From an uncultured Sutterella sp. (GTDB taxonomy: Bacteria; Pseudomonadota; Gammaproteobacteria; Burkholderiales; Burkholderiaceae_F), in contig CAKQKT010000011.1 in the NCBI GenBank assembly GCA_934249275.1, positions 1 to 30,151 of the forward strand: a stretch of 30,151 bases of DNA. The letters are read 5' to 3'. The position numbers and the translations under genes were made by a program. The notes below the pieces were generated by a model. It had not been told where the DNA came from and ran no database searches. It was given only the letters and a program-made list of their open reading frames with translations. Of the stretch, positions 7,800 to 17,200 are shown in pieces. Within the stretch, counting starts at the first letter, position 1, and every line of letters begins with the position of its first letter.

Positions 7800-10700
7800 T
7801 CAGGCCTGGCGGGTATGAACCTGCACGAGTTGCTCTTCATTCAGAGCGGCGGGAGCCTGATAGGGTCGACCGGGATAGCGCACGGCTTCGTAGACGACCG
7901 GACGGCAGAGCTCGGGGCGGGTGTGAACCTGTTCGAGCGGGCCTTCGCTTTCGCCTTCAGCCTTGACCGGCATCGGACGGCCGCTGTAGCGGACGATGTC
8001 GTAGCCGTTGTAGGTTACGAGTTCGGGCTTGGTGTGAACCTGCTCAAGACCGGCGCGGGCGAGATTGGCTTCAAGGCCTTCGGCCACGTCGCCCTTGAGG
8101 GAGGCGTGAACGACGGCTTCAGCCTTGACTTCGACCGGAGCTTCGACTTGAACAACCTCAGCCTGAGCTTCAACCTGAGCGTTGGAAGCGGCCGGAGCGG
8201 CTTCTGCTACAGGTTCGGCCTTGGCCGGCTCTTCCTTGACTTCAAGCGCCTTGGCGACGACGGCGATCTTCTCAAGCGGATCGGGCTCGGAGACCATGCC
8301 GGCAACGGCTTCGGCGATGGGCTTGAGGTGCGTCTTCACCGTTTCGTCGGGCTTGACCTTGCTGCGGCGGGAGCGGCGCGGACGGCGGTCGGACTTCTCG
8401 AAGCTTTCCGTGATGAGCTGGGCAACGTCGGCCATGTGCTCGGGACTCTTCAGAAGGTCGGCTTCCGTCTTGGGCGCTTCGGATTCGGCGGCACGGGTCT
8501 CGATCTGGACGAGCGGTTCCTGGGCGGCGTCGACGGTCTGGTGAACCGGAGCGCGGCCGCACGGCTTGGCTTCGACGTAGTCGGCCGGTTCGGCCTTGGC
8601 GGTCGTTTCAACCTGAACGAGCTCGGACGTGCCGACGTTCATGCCGGCGAAGAGGTCTTCGGCGGGCTTGGCTTCAACCGGGGCGTCGGCCTTCTCTTCG
8701 ACCTTCGCTTCAGCCTTGACTTCGGCAGCGGCTTCAGCGGGAGCTTCGGCAGTCTTTTCCTCAGTCATTTCCTCGGTCGTTTCCTCGGTCGTTTCGGTGG
8801 ACGTCTCGGCAGTCGCTTCAGCATTTGCTTCAGCGGCTTCGCCGGCAGCCTTGCCGTTGCGGCGGCGACGGCGCGGACGGCGACGACGGGTTTCACCCTG
8901 AGCTTCGTCAGCGGCTTCTTCGCCTTCCGGACGAGCGGCTTCGACTTCCTCAGCCTTGGCCTCGACCTTCGCAGCCTCGGTTTCAACAGCAGGCGTCGTT
9001 TCAGCGACGGCTTCGGCCTGAACGGCGGGCGCGATTTCCTGAGATTCGGAGACGATGGTCTGCAGGGCGTCCTGAGCGAACGGAGCGTCGTTTTCGGCAG
9101 GACGACGGCGGCGGGAGCGGCGGCGCTGAGCGCGATCGCCTTCGGCCTTGTCGGCAGACTCTTCACGAACGTCCTGAACCGGAGTGGCGGCCTCGGCGGC
9201 CGGACGACGGGCGGGACGCTCGCGGCGCTTCTTCTCTTCAACGCGTTCTTCGGACTTGGCGGACTTTTCAGTCTTTTCAGCCTTTTCCTCCGTGCGTTCG
9301 GCACGGCGCGTGCGGGAGGCCGGATCGCGACGGGAATCACGGCGACCGCCGCGGCGGCGACGGTCCTCACGGCCGGCTTCCTTGGCCTTTTCCTTGGTTT
9401 CGGCCTTGGGTTCCTCGGCCTTGGGCTCTTCCTTCTTCTCATCCTTGCTGCCGAACAGGAAGCTGATGATGCGGGAGAAGAGGCCCTTCTGCGGCGTGAC
9501 GGGCTCGAGCTGGGCGGACTTGCCTTCTTCGGCCTTGGGAGCTTCCTCGGTCTTCTGCGGATGAACCGGAGCGGGATCGCGCGGGAGCACGTTCTTGATG
9601 ACGGGCACCTGCTTCGGACGCTGGGGCTTGTCTTCCTGGCTCTTCAGGGCGTACGGGTCATCGGCGACTTGCGCAACGTCTTCGGCGCGGTTGAAGCTCG
9701 GCGTCGTGTCTTCAAGACGTTCGTCGTCCTGACGGAGGCGTTCGATGTGGTAGTGCGGCGTTTCAAGCTTCGTGTTCGGGATGAGCACGATGGGCACGCG
9801 GTGGCGTGCTTCGAGCTTCGTGATGTCGTTGCGCTTCTCGTTGAGGAGGAACGTGGCGACGTCGACGGGCACCTGAGCGTGCACGGCACCCGTGCCTTCC
9901 TTCATGGCTTCTTCCTGAAGGATGCGCAGAACCTGCAGAGCGCAGCTTTCTGTGTCGCGGATCACGCCGACGCCGTTGCAGCGCGGGCAGGTGACGTGGT
10001 TGCCTTCGGAGAGGGCCGGACGCAGGCGCTGGCGCGAGAGTTCCATGAGGCCGAATCGGCTGATCTTGGCCATTTGGACGCGGGCGCAGTCGTACTTGAG
10101 GGCGTCCTTGAGACGCTGTTCGACGGCGCGCTGGTTCTTCGTGTCGGCCATGTCGATGAAGTCGATCACGATCAGGCCGCCGAGGTCGCGCAGACGCATC
10201 TGGCGAGCCACTTCGTCGGCGGCTTCGCAGTTGGTGCGGAAGGCCGTTTCCTCGATGTCGGCGCCGCGCGTGGCACGGGCGGAGTTGACGTCGACGGCGA
10301 CGAGAGCTTCGGTGTGGTCGATCACGATGGCGCCGCCGGAGGGCAGGGGAACCGTTCGGGAGTAGGCCGTTTCGATCTGGTGTTCGATCTGGAAGCGCGT
10401 GAAGAGCGGAATGTCTTCGCGGTAGCGCTTGACTCGGTTGACCATGTCGGGCATGACGTGAGCCATGAACTGGCGGGCCTGCTCGTAGATTTCATCCGTG
10501 TCGACGAGCACTTCGCCGATGTCGGGCTGGAAGTAGTCGCGGATGGCGCGAACGACGAGATTGGATTCCTCGACGATCAGGAAGGGCGGCGGATTGGCGC
10601 GGCGCAGCGGACGGCCGTCGACGACGCTGGTCTTGACGAGCTGGGTGGTGCGTCGGCCGTTTTCTTCGCGAACGAGCTCATACTGTGGAGCGGCGGCTTC

Positions 10701-11282
10701 GGAAATGGCTTCCCAGAGCTTGAGAAGGTAGTTAAGGTCCCACTGGAGCTCTTCGGTCGTGCGGCCGATGCCGGCCGTGCGGGCGATGGTGGACATGCCG
10801 CCGGGCAGGTCGAGCTTTTCCATGGCTTCGCGCAGTTCCTGACGTTCCTCGCCTTCAATGCGGCGGGAGACGCCGCCTCCGCGCGGATTGTTCGGCATGA
10901 GAACGAGGTAGCGGCCGGCGAGGCTGATGAAGGTCGTCAGAGCGGCGCCCTTGTTGCCGCGCTCTTCCTTTTCAACCTGAACGATCAGTTCCTGGCCTTC
11001 CGTGATGGCTTCGCGGATGGAGGCCGTGCGGACATCAACGCCTTCCTTGAAGTAGGCGCGGGAGATTTCCTTGAAGGGGAGAAAGCCGTGACGTTCTTCG
11101 CCGTAATTGACGAAGCAGGCTTCGAGGCTGGGCTCGATGCGGGTGACGACGCCCTTGTAGATGTTGGACTTGCGGGCTTCGCGACCCACAGTCTCGATGT
11201 CGATGTCGATAAGCTTCTGACCATCGACGATGCCGACGCGGGTTTCTTCCGCGTGCGTGGCATTGAACAGCATGCGCTTCAT
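7800..11282 (-). CDS. rne: Ribonuclease E
   Basis: A 1160-residue endoribonuclease, the core of the RNA degradosome (E. coli form 1061). The N-terminal half is highly conserved: start MKRMLFNATHAEE, S1 RNA-binding domain (about 35-120) with RIEPSLEACFVNYGEERHGF, the catalytic aspartates in VAVDVNS and VIDFIDM, and the zinc-link CPRC that joins subunits. From about residue 530 the protein becomes a low-complexity scaffold: Lys/Glu runs, Arg-rich patches (RRRRSRRRR type) for RNA binding, then Ala/Glu/Val-rich stretches. The last 80 residues hold near-identical repeats (see repeat entries). ATG 11282 is set by the family start and by GGAG at about 11292; the frame stays open further upstream to 11471 but that stretch is not protein-like. 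The gene has a roughly 1.1-kb upstream gap, and RNase E families commonly autoregulate through their leader. Confidence 0.96.
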   Translation of the reverse strand: MKRMLFNATHAEETRVGIVDGQKLIDIDIETVGREARKSNIYKGVVTRIEPSLEACFVNYGEERHGFLPFKEISRAYFKEGVDVRTASIREAITEGQELIVQVEKEERGNKGAALTTFISLAGRYLVLMPNNPRGGGVSRRIEGEERQELREAMEKLDLPGGMSTIARTAGIGRTTEELQWDLNYLLKLWEAISEAAAPQYELVREENGRRTTQLVKTSVVDGRPLRRANPPPFLIVEESNLVVRAIRDYFQPDIGEVLVDTDEIYEQARQFMAHVMPDMVNRVKRYREDIPLFTRFQIEHQIETAYSRTVPLPSGGAIVIDHTEALVAVDVNSARATRGADIEETAFRTNCEAADEVARQMRLRDLGGLIVIDFIDMADTKNQRAVEQRLKDALKYDCARVQMAKISRFGLMELSRQRLRPALSEGNHVTCPRCNGVGVIRDTESCALQVLRILQEEAMKEGTGAVHAQVPVDVATFLLNEKRNDITKLEARHRVPIVLIPNTKLETPHYHIERLRQDDERLEDTTPSFNRAEDVAQVADDPYALKSQEDKPQRPKQVPVIKNVLPRDPAPVHPQKTEEAPKAEEGKSAQLEPVTPQKGLFSRIISFLFGSKDEKKEEPKAEEPKAETKEKAKEAGREDRRRRGGRRDSRRDPASRTRRAERTEEKAEKTEKSAKSEERVEEKKRRERPARRPAAEAATPVQDVREESADKAEGDRAQRRRSRRRRPAENDAPFAQDALQTIVSESQEIAPAVQAEAVAETTPAVETEAAKVEAKAEEVEAARPEGEEAADEAQGETRRRRPRRRRRNGKAAGEAAEANAEATAETSTETTEETTEEMTEEKTAEAPAEAAAEVKAEAKVEEKADAPVEAKPAEDLFAGMNVGTSELVQVETTAKAEPADYVEAKPCGRAPVHQTVDAAQEPLVQIETRAAESEAPKTEADLLKSPEHMADVAQLITESFEKSDRRPRRSRRSKVKPDETVKTHLKPIAEAVAGMVSEPDPLEKIAVVAKALEVKEEPAKAEPVAEAAPAASNAQVEAQAEVVQVEAPVEVKAEAVVHASLKGDVAEGLEANLARAGLEQVHTKPELVTYNGYDIVRYSGRPMPVKAEGESEGPLEQVHTRPELCRPVVYEAVRYPGRPYQAPAALNEEQLVQVHTRQA
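7803..8048 (-). repeat. C-terminal 25-residue tandem repeats in RNase E
   Basis: Two 25-residue units, residues 1079-1103 (7974-8048) and 1116-1140 (7863-7937), share LEQVHT[K/R]PEL at the start and Y-x-x-VRY-x-GRP at the end, with a 12-residue spacer. The protein ends with a truncated third copy, LVQVHTRQA (residues 1152-1160). A degenerate copy lies further upstream at residues 888-912 (8547-8621): LVQVETTAK ... GRAP. A bare LVQIETRA motif sits between. They could be short binding motifs for a degradosome partner; this is inference. Confidence 0.75.
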
Positions 11283-12410
11283 GGCATTGCACTCCGGCCG
11301 CCACTGACGCGGGCGGACTTTGGCGTGCCTTGAAGTGAAACTGCGCCTGTTCCTGCATTCGCTGCGGGCAACGGCAAGCGTGCCTGATGCGCGGATGAGA
11401 AACGCGGCCCGGTTGGGGCGCCGTTCTTCACGCGCTAGGGCATCTACGGCCGCAAGTCCGGAAAGGTGCATTGGAGCACCGTTCGGGTCTTGTGGCCGGC
11501 CATCCTGGTTGCTGTCGGGTGCGTTAACGGCGCTGTGTCTGCCCCGTCTGGGGGCAACTGGGGAGAGTCATCGCGTGCGGACGCATGGGCGTTCGAACGG
11601 GCTCAATCCCTCACAGCATTCCGAGCCTTTTCCATCGTGCGGGGCACGAGGAAAAGCCCGCCGGTGCATACGCTGATAAGCGCGGCCGGAGCATTTTTCA
11701 GACCCGTCGGAGCATTCGGGCGCAGAAGATTCTTGCGCGGCGCGCTCAACACCCGAATGACAGGAGGGGGAGCTGCGCTTGCGCATGCTGCGCGGCGGGA
11801 AAGAGGGAGCCTCCCTCAAATTTCCCATTCCGGGGTCCGCTCAGGCCGGGCTGACAGCCCGGAGCGGCAGACAAGTGAATTTCAGCTTCAAAGGCAACGG
11901 CATCGGGCGGTTTGGACCGGATGCCGCGTGCATCCCCTCCCGCTGCGAAAGCCGTCGCGGCGCGGGCGGCACGAGCGACGGACCGGATGCGATGCTCCTC
12001 CGCACGCGTTCGTTTTCCGGTTCCGGACATCCCTGCCGTGATTGGGCGGGAAAGAGGCTCAAGCCTGCCTGCCGGCCTTGCCGGGGCTGCGAGCAAAATG
12101 TCGGTAAACCGTTGGGTGAACGATGCGGCGCAGCGCGGCGGTCCTGTCGGACGGCGCGGACGCCTTCGCGAGGGCTCGATACGCAGGGTATCGGGACGCC
12201 TGTTGAACAAAAGGGTTTAGCCCGTCGCTTCGCCAGAAGGGCGGCGGGCACAAAAATCGATGAAAACGTGAGAGAATGCGCCTCATGACGCGGCCTAGGC
12301 CGCACCAGTGTCTGACGGGGCGCCGAAAGCCTCGTCACGTCTTGAAACGAATCGTCTGAAATCGTCCTTCGGACGGGGATTCAAACGATCACAGCCGATA
12401 AGTATAAACG
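11283..12410. promoter_or_regulatory. 1.1-kb gap between rne and rluC: probable long structured rne leader
   Basis: No reading frame here has a family match, a good ribosome site and plausible composition, so I call no gene. It is rich in perfect dyads: GAGGGAGCCTCCCTC (11803-11817), CCGGGCTGACAGCCCGG (11846-11862), GCGGCCTAGGCCGC (12290-12303) and CGTCC-TTC-GGACG (12364-12376). A minus-strand -10-like TATACT lies at 12406-12401 next to the rluC start, which would give rne a leader of roughly 1.1 kb. In E. coli the rne 5' UTR (about 360 bases) is a structured site by which RNase E limits its own mRNA; this region may play the same part. The rluC promoter must also lie here; I do not see a convincing one. 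Confidence 0.5.
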
Positions 12411-13433
12411 ATGAGTGGAGAAAACAAAGCGGAAATTTCGATCCTGCCTTCGTCCAGGATCACGTCTTTGCGTACTGACGGCGTCAACTGGATTGAAATC
12501 GGTCCCGACGCGGACGGCCAGCGTGTTGACAACTATTTGGCGCGCGTCGCCAAGGGCGTGCCCAAGAGCCATATCTACCGCATCATCCGCGGTGGCGAAG
12601 TGCGTGTCAACAAGGCGCGCGTGAAGGCCGAAACGAAGCTCGCCGAAGGCGATCTGCTTCGTGTTCCGCCCATCCGCATCTCCCAAAAGCCCGCCGGAAA
12701 GCCTGCGGCCGTTCCGCTGGCTCAAGGGGCGGTTCCCGTGCTTTATGAGGACAGGCATCTTCTCATTGTCAACAAGCCTTCCGGCATTGCCGCTCATGGA
12801 GGTTCCGGCATCTCTCACGGCCTCATCGAGCGTCTGCGCGCATCCCGTCCTGAAGAGCCCTTCCTCGAACTCGCCCACAGGCTCGACCGCGAGACCTCGG
12901 GCGCCATCATCGTCTGCCGAAGCCGAAAGGCGCTTGTGCGTCTTCACGACATGATGAAGGAGGGAGGCGGCATTGAAAAGCATTACCGCCTGCTCGTCAA
13001 GGGCGACTGGGTCAATGACCGCCAGCACGTCAAGCTTCCGCTTGCGCGCTATCTTCTGCCTTCGGGCGAGCGCCGTGTTCGCGTCGACCAGGAGGAAGGC
13101 GTTCCGGCGCATACGATCTTCACGCTTTTGAAGCGCTACGGCAACGTGAGCTATCTCGATGCCGAACTCAAGACCGGCCGCACGCATCAGATTCGAGTGC
13201 ACGCGCTCTCTCAGGGCTTTCCGCTCGTTGGCGACGACAAGTACGGTGATTTCGAATTCAATCGCGAAGTGGCCCGCGGCCTGCTCGGAGCTCCCCTGAA
13301 GCGCATGTTCCTGCATGCCGCGCGCCTGCGGTTCACACATCCTGTGACGGGCGAGGCGCTCGATATTCAGGCGCCGATGCCTGAGGACTGCGCTGCGCTT
13401 CTCAAGGTGCTCGATGAGAAGAACGGAGGCTGA
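12411..13433 (+). CDS. rluC: 23S rRNA pseudouridine synthase RluC
   Basis: A 340-residue RluA/RluC-family enzyme. In E. coli RluC makes pseudouridine at 955, 2504 and 2580 of 23S rRNA. Residues about 38-95 are an S4 RNA-binding domain (GQRVDNYLARV ... GEVRVNKARV). The catalytic domain opens with VLYEDRHLLIVNKPSG and carries the active-site motif HRLDRETSG with catalytic D159; KTGRTHQIRVHA marks its second conserved block. Divergent placement next to rne is a well-known arrangement in proteobacteria and supports RluC rather than RluD. ATG 11 bases after the frame opens (12411) gives a normal family N-terminus; no Shine-Dalgarno is visible, only GTATAAACG directly before the start. The HAD gene follows with a 1-base gap. 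Confidence 0.95.
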   Translation: MSGENKAEISILPSSRITSLRTDGVNWIEIGPDADGQRVDNYLARVAKGVPKSHIYRIIRGGEVRVNKARVKAETKLAEGDLLRVPPIRISQKPAGKPAAVPLAQGAVPVLYEDRHLLIVNKPSGIAAHGGSGISHGLIERLRASRPEEPFLELAHRLDRETSGAIIVCRSRKALVRLHDMMKEGGGIEKHYRLLVKGDWVNDRQHVKLPLARYLLPSGERRVRVDQEEGVPAHTIFTLLKRYGNVSYLDAELKTGRTHQIRVHALSQGFPLVGDDKYGDFEFNREVARGLLGAPLKRMFLHAARLRFTHPVTGEALDIQAPMPEDCAALLKVLDEKNGG

Positions 13434-13434
13434 C

Positions 13435-14127
13435 ATGACGTCATTTGCACCCAAATACGATCTTTTTGTCTTTGACTGGGACGGCACCGTCATGGATACG
13501 ACGGCCCTTATCGCCAAGGGCATTCAGCACGCAGCCCGCGAAATGGGTTATCCCGTGCCGTCGTTCAAGGACGCCTGCGGCGTGATCGGCCTCGACTGGA
13601 GGAGCGCCATTTTCAAGGTTGTGCCGGACTGCCCCGAGTCCGAGCACCAGCGTTTCGGAGAAATCTATCGCGCCTGGTACATTCCGCACGAAGCCGACGT
13701 GATTCTCTTTCCCGGCATGCGAGAGCTGATTGTCGGACTTCATGAGCGCGGTCTTATGACTGCCGTTGCAACGGGCAAGAGTCGCGAGGGTCTTTGCCGC
13801 GTTTTCGGCAGGACCGGACTTGAAGATTGCTTTCTGACGACGCAGACGGCATCCGAATGCCTGCCCAAGCCCAATGCCGAAATGCTCGAGAAGATCGGCA
13901 TCGAACTTGATGTTCCGCCCGAGCGCACCGTCATGATCGGCGACACGACCCATGACGTGATCATGGCGCATCGCTACGGCTGCGATGCTGCGGCGATGAC
14001 ATACGGTGCCTCGACGCTTGAGGACCTTGTTGCTTCGAAGCCCGCTGTGCTCTGTCCGGATGTTAAGGCGCTTGCCGAATTCCTCGGCGTGTCCGAACTG
14101 GTTAAGAACGTCGACTTCTCGCGTTAA
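13435..14127 (+). CDS. HAD-family hydrolase, phosphoglycolate-phosphatase-like
   Basis: A 230-residue haloacid dehalogenase-type phosphatase. Motif I is FDWDGTVMDT (nucleophile Asp near residue 14), motif II is ATGKS, motif III is the lysine of CLPKPNAEM, and motif IV is MIGDTTHDV. The helical cap sits between motifs I and II, as in Gph-type subfamily IA enzymes. The substrate cannot be told from sequence. ATG 13435 starts one base after the rluC stop and has GGAGG (about 13426-13430) in the end of rluC, so the two are translated from one message. An upstream in-frame start at 13414 overlaps rluC and is unlikely. Confidence 0.9.
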   Translation: MTSFAPKYDLFVFDWDGTVMDTTALIAKGIQHAAREMGYPVPSFKDACGVIGLDWRSAIFKVVPDCPESEHQRFGEIYRAWYIPHEADVILFPGMRELIVGLHERGLMTAVATGKSREGLCRVFGRTGLEDCFLTTQTASECLPKPNAEMLEKIGIELDVPPERTVMIGDTTHDVIMAHRYGCDAAAMTYGASTLEDLVASKPAVLCPDVKALAEFLGVSELVKNVDFSR

Positions 14128-14161
14128 GCAGGCCGACAAGCACGAAAAACTGGAAAACTGC

Positions 14162-14193
14162 GAAGCCCGGCGGGACTGAACCTGCCGGGCTTC
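14162..14193. terminator. Terminator-like hairpin between the HAD gene and sbcC
   Basis: GAAGCCCGGC (14162-14171) pairs perfectly with GCCGGGCTTC (14184-14193). It lies between convergent genes ending at 14127 (plus) and 14211 (minus). T-richness on either side is modest (ATTTGATTTG on plus, GCAGTTTTCC on minus). Confidence 0.6.
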
Positions 14194-14210
14194 ATTTGAT
14201 TTGCAGCTGT

Positions 14211-17200
14211 TTACTGGGCTTCGATCTTCGTGACGCCGGGACCGGAAAGCGTGCTTCTGCCGCTGCCCGGGCGTTTCGTTACGACGATCTGGGCGTCGAT
14301 GCGCTCTCGGATGCTCTTGACGTGGGAGATGATTCCGATGAGCTTGCCGCTCGATTTCTGCAGAGTCTCGAGAGCATAGAGCGCCTTGTTGAGCGTGTCT
14401 TCGTCGAGCGTGCCGAAGCCTTCGTCAAGGAAGAGCGTGTCGACTCTCAGGTTTTTGCCGCCCATGCGCGAGAGGCCGAGGGCAAGCGCCAGACTCACCA
14501 TGAAGCTTTCGCCGCCGGAGAGATTCTGTGATGTGCGGACCTGGCTGCCCATTTCGTGGTCAATGACGTCAAGCGACAGGCCGGACTGTCCGCCGGCCCT
14601 CAGCTGGTAGCGGGGCGTCATGGTCTTCATGGCTTCGTTGGCAAGCTTGAGAAGAATGCGGAACGTGATCTTTTGAGCGGCCGCTCGGAATTTTTTGCCG
14701 TCATGGCTGCCAAGAAGGCTATTGAGCTGCTCCCACTGACGCGATAGTTCCTCAAGACGCGTGATCTCTCTGTGAGCGTCGGCGGCTTCAAGTCTGCGGC
14801 GGTCATCTTCGATCTTCGACTTCCTTGCCGCGCTGAGTGCGTCGCGTCCGGCGAGAAGTTCGGCGTCGGCCTTGTCCGCTTGGGGCGCAAGTGCTTCGGC
14901 CGTTTCTTCCGTGAGAGACTTCGCGGATTCTTCCTCAACCTGTCTTTTGAGCTGCGCCACTTCACCCGAAAGAGAGACGCGGGCTTCGCCCAGCTTTGTC
15001 ATTCGGGCTTTGATGGTGCGAATCGTCTCGGACGGCAGGGAGGCGGCCCGGGCTGCATCAATTGTCGCAAAGCCGGCGGCAGCAAGTGCGTCGGCAAGAC
15101 CTTCGGACTTTGCTTGAACATCTGCTTCCAGAACGGTTGTCGTGCTTTTCAGCGTGTCGGCGCGAGCCGTGCATTCCTTTTCGTCTGCTTCGGACTTGGC
15201 CAGGTCGGCTTGAGCCTTTTGAAGAACGGCATGGGCATTGGCGACATTCCTGTCGTGCACGGTACGCTCGGCTTCCGGATCGCGTTCTCCGAAGGCATCC
15301 GTTCGTTTTTTGACGGATTCGGCATGGGTTTTCTTCGCCCTGGCGTGTGTGTCTTCGGCAGCGGCCTTGGCTTCATCAGCCTTGTCGGCCTCAGTTTGGG
15401 CAACGGCAAGAGCCTGGTCGGCGCGCGCAAGCGTCTCGGCGGCGCGAGATGCATCGGCTTCCAGCTGCTTGCGTGCCTTGAAGCGGGCTTCGAGCGCGGC
15501 ACATAGTTGGACAAGATCCGGTTCGTCGCCGGCATTGGGAAGTCCCTGGCGAAGTTCGGCGGCATGCGCTTCTTCGGATTTGATCGATTCACGGGCCTTG
15601 CTGAAATCCGCACGAGCATGGGAAAGATCTCCGTCAAGCTTTTCCAATAGTGCCTGCGCAGTCTGAAGCTGTTTGTCGGCCAGATTTTTGGCCTCGAGCG
15701 TCCTTTGTTCCTTTTCAAGGGCGGCGCGCCAGATTCGGTCGCCTTCTGCGAAGTCGCTCGTCCATTTGTCTAGTGCGCCGCGTTCGGCCAGCAGGGTCTT
15801 GACATGCGTGTTGCCCGGTGTTGAAAGCACGGTGGACAAGCCCGGATGGCGGGTTTCAATGGCCGCAAGCCGGCTCTGAAGATCCCCGGCAAGTCTTTGC
15901 ATTTCGGGAAGTCCTTCGGCCGACCACCATGCGGGTTCGGCCGTTGCGCCCATGCGCCGGGCGCTCGCTTCAATCGAGCCCTTCTGTTCAAGAAGCGTTT
16001 CGACGTGGCGCGCCAGAACGATTTCTTCTGTGAGGGTTTTCATGCGAAGAAGCACGGATTCATAGCTGCTCTTGGCCTGCATGGCCTCGAGATTCCGGCG
16101 GGCGGATTCCGACTCGGTCTGGCATTTGGCGTGTTGTTCCGCCTTGATCTTCGCCGTTTTGTCGAGCTCGGCCGTTTTTACGCGGCCTTTGGCCAGTCGT
16201 GTTTCAAGTGCTTTCACGCTCTGAGAGGCTTGAAGCTCCTGAGTCTTAAGCGTTTCGAGCGTCGCAACGGCCTGCTTGAGAAGGGCGAGCGGGCCTGCAA
16301 GCTCTGCATCGGCTGCGCTGGCGTTCATGCGGGACTGCAGGACGGCTGCGGATGTCGCAGCCGCTTGGCGTGCGTTTGAGGCTTTATCAAGCCGTGCGCG
16401 TGCAGCCTTTGCCGCCGTGCAGGCGTTTTCAGCGGCTGTTCCGGCTATGGCGGCCCGATCGGAGAGATGCTTGATTGCTTCATCGGCCTCGAGCATGCGC
16501 CGGTATTCGGGCATGAAGCTGCTGCGGGCGGCATCTGCCTTTTGAGCAGCCTCGTCGGCAGTTTTGAGAGCGGCGTCAAGACCGGGGCGGGCAGTGCGCA
16601 CCGTCTCGAGGCGGTCCTGCGCAGTCTTGAGTTCGGACTGGCGTTGTACAAGCGAAGTCTGGGTTCGGACGAGTTCGGCGTGGCGCTCGACGGGCAGTGA
16701 TGCGCGTTCGGCATTTTCAGCCTTGGCAAGCTCCGGCTTGAAGGCGTCTTCGGCTGCCTTGGCGCGAGCTTCTTCCTCGGTGCGTGCTGAAAGAGCGGTC
16801 AAGAGCTTGTCCAGGCCTTGACGCCAGCGGAGTGCGTCCGCGAGTTCGGCAGCGTTTTTTTCAAGTGCGGGCACTTTGACGGAGAGGACTGCAAGATTTG
16901 CCTCAAGGGCGCTGCGGTCTTCGTCGGAAAAAATCTGCATGCCGGCCAGTTTGGCTCTGGCATTGTCAAGCTCGACCCGGGCTTCCCGGTTTTTCTCGAA
17001 GATCTTGATGCTGACGTCGGAATACAGGTCGGTGCCCGTGATCTTTTCGAGCAGGTTGGCGCGTTCGTCGTCGGCGGCCTTCAGAAAATTGGAAAAGGCG
17101 CCTTGAGCGAGAAGAACCGAACGGGTGAAGATCGGAAAGGTCATGTGGGTGATGCGCAGGATTTCCTGCTCCCATTGACGCTTCTGAGTTGCAATGGGCC

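Noticed and set aside
7815..11333. Plus-strand open frame of about 1170 codons opposite rne
   Set aside because: It is the antisense of rne. Repetitive Ala/Glu codon use keeps the opposite frame open; its Gly/Phe/Leu-rich product resembles no protein family and has no ribosome site.
11283..11471. Longer N-terminus for RNase E
   Set aside because: The frame is open, but the family start MKRMLFN at 11282 has a good Shine-Dalgarno and the upstream stretch is not conserved-looking.
11466..12338. Several open frames of 100-190 codons on both strands in the rne-rluC gap
   Set aside because: Arg/Ala/Pro-rich products, overlapping each other on both strands, without ribosome sites or family resemblance; expected from high GC content.
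12403..12408. TATAAA as -10 box of rluC
   Set aside because: It lies two bases before the start codon, so transcription would begin inside the gene.
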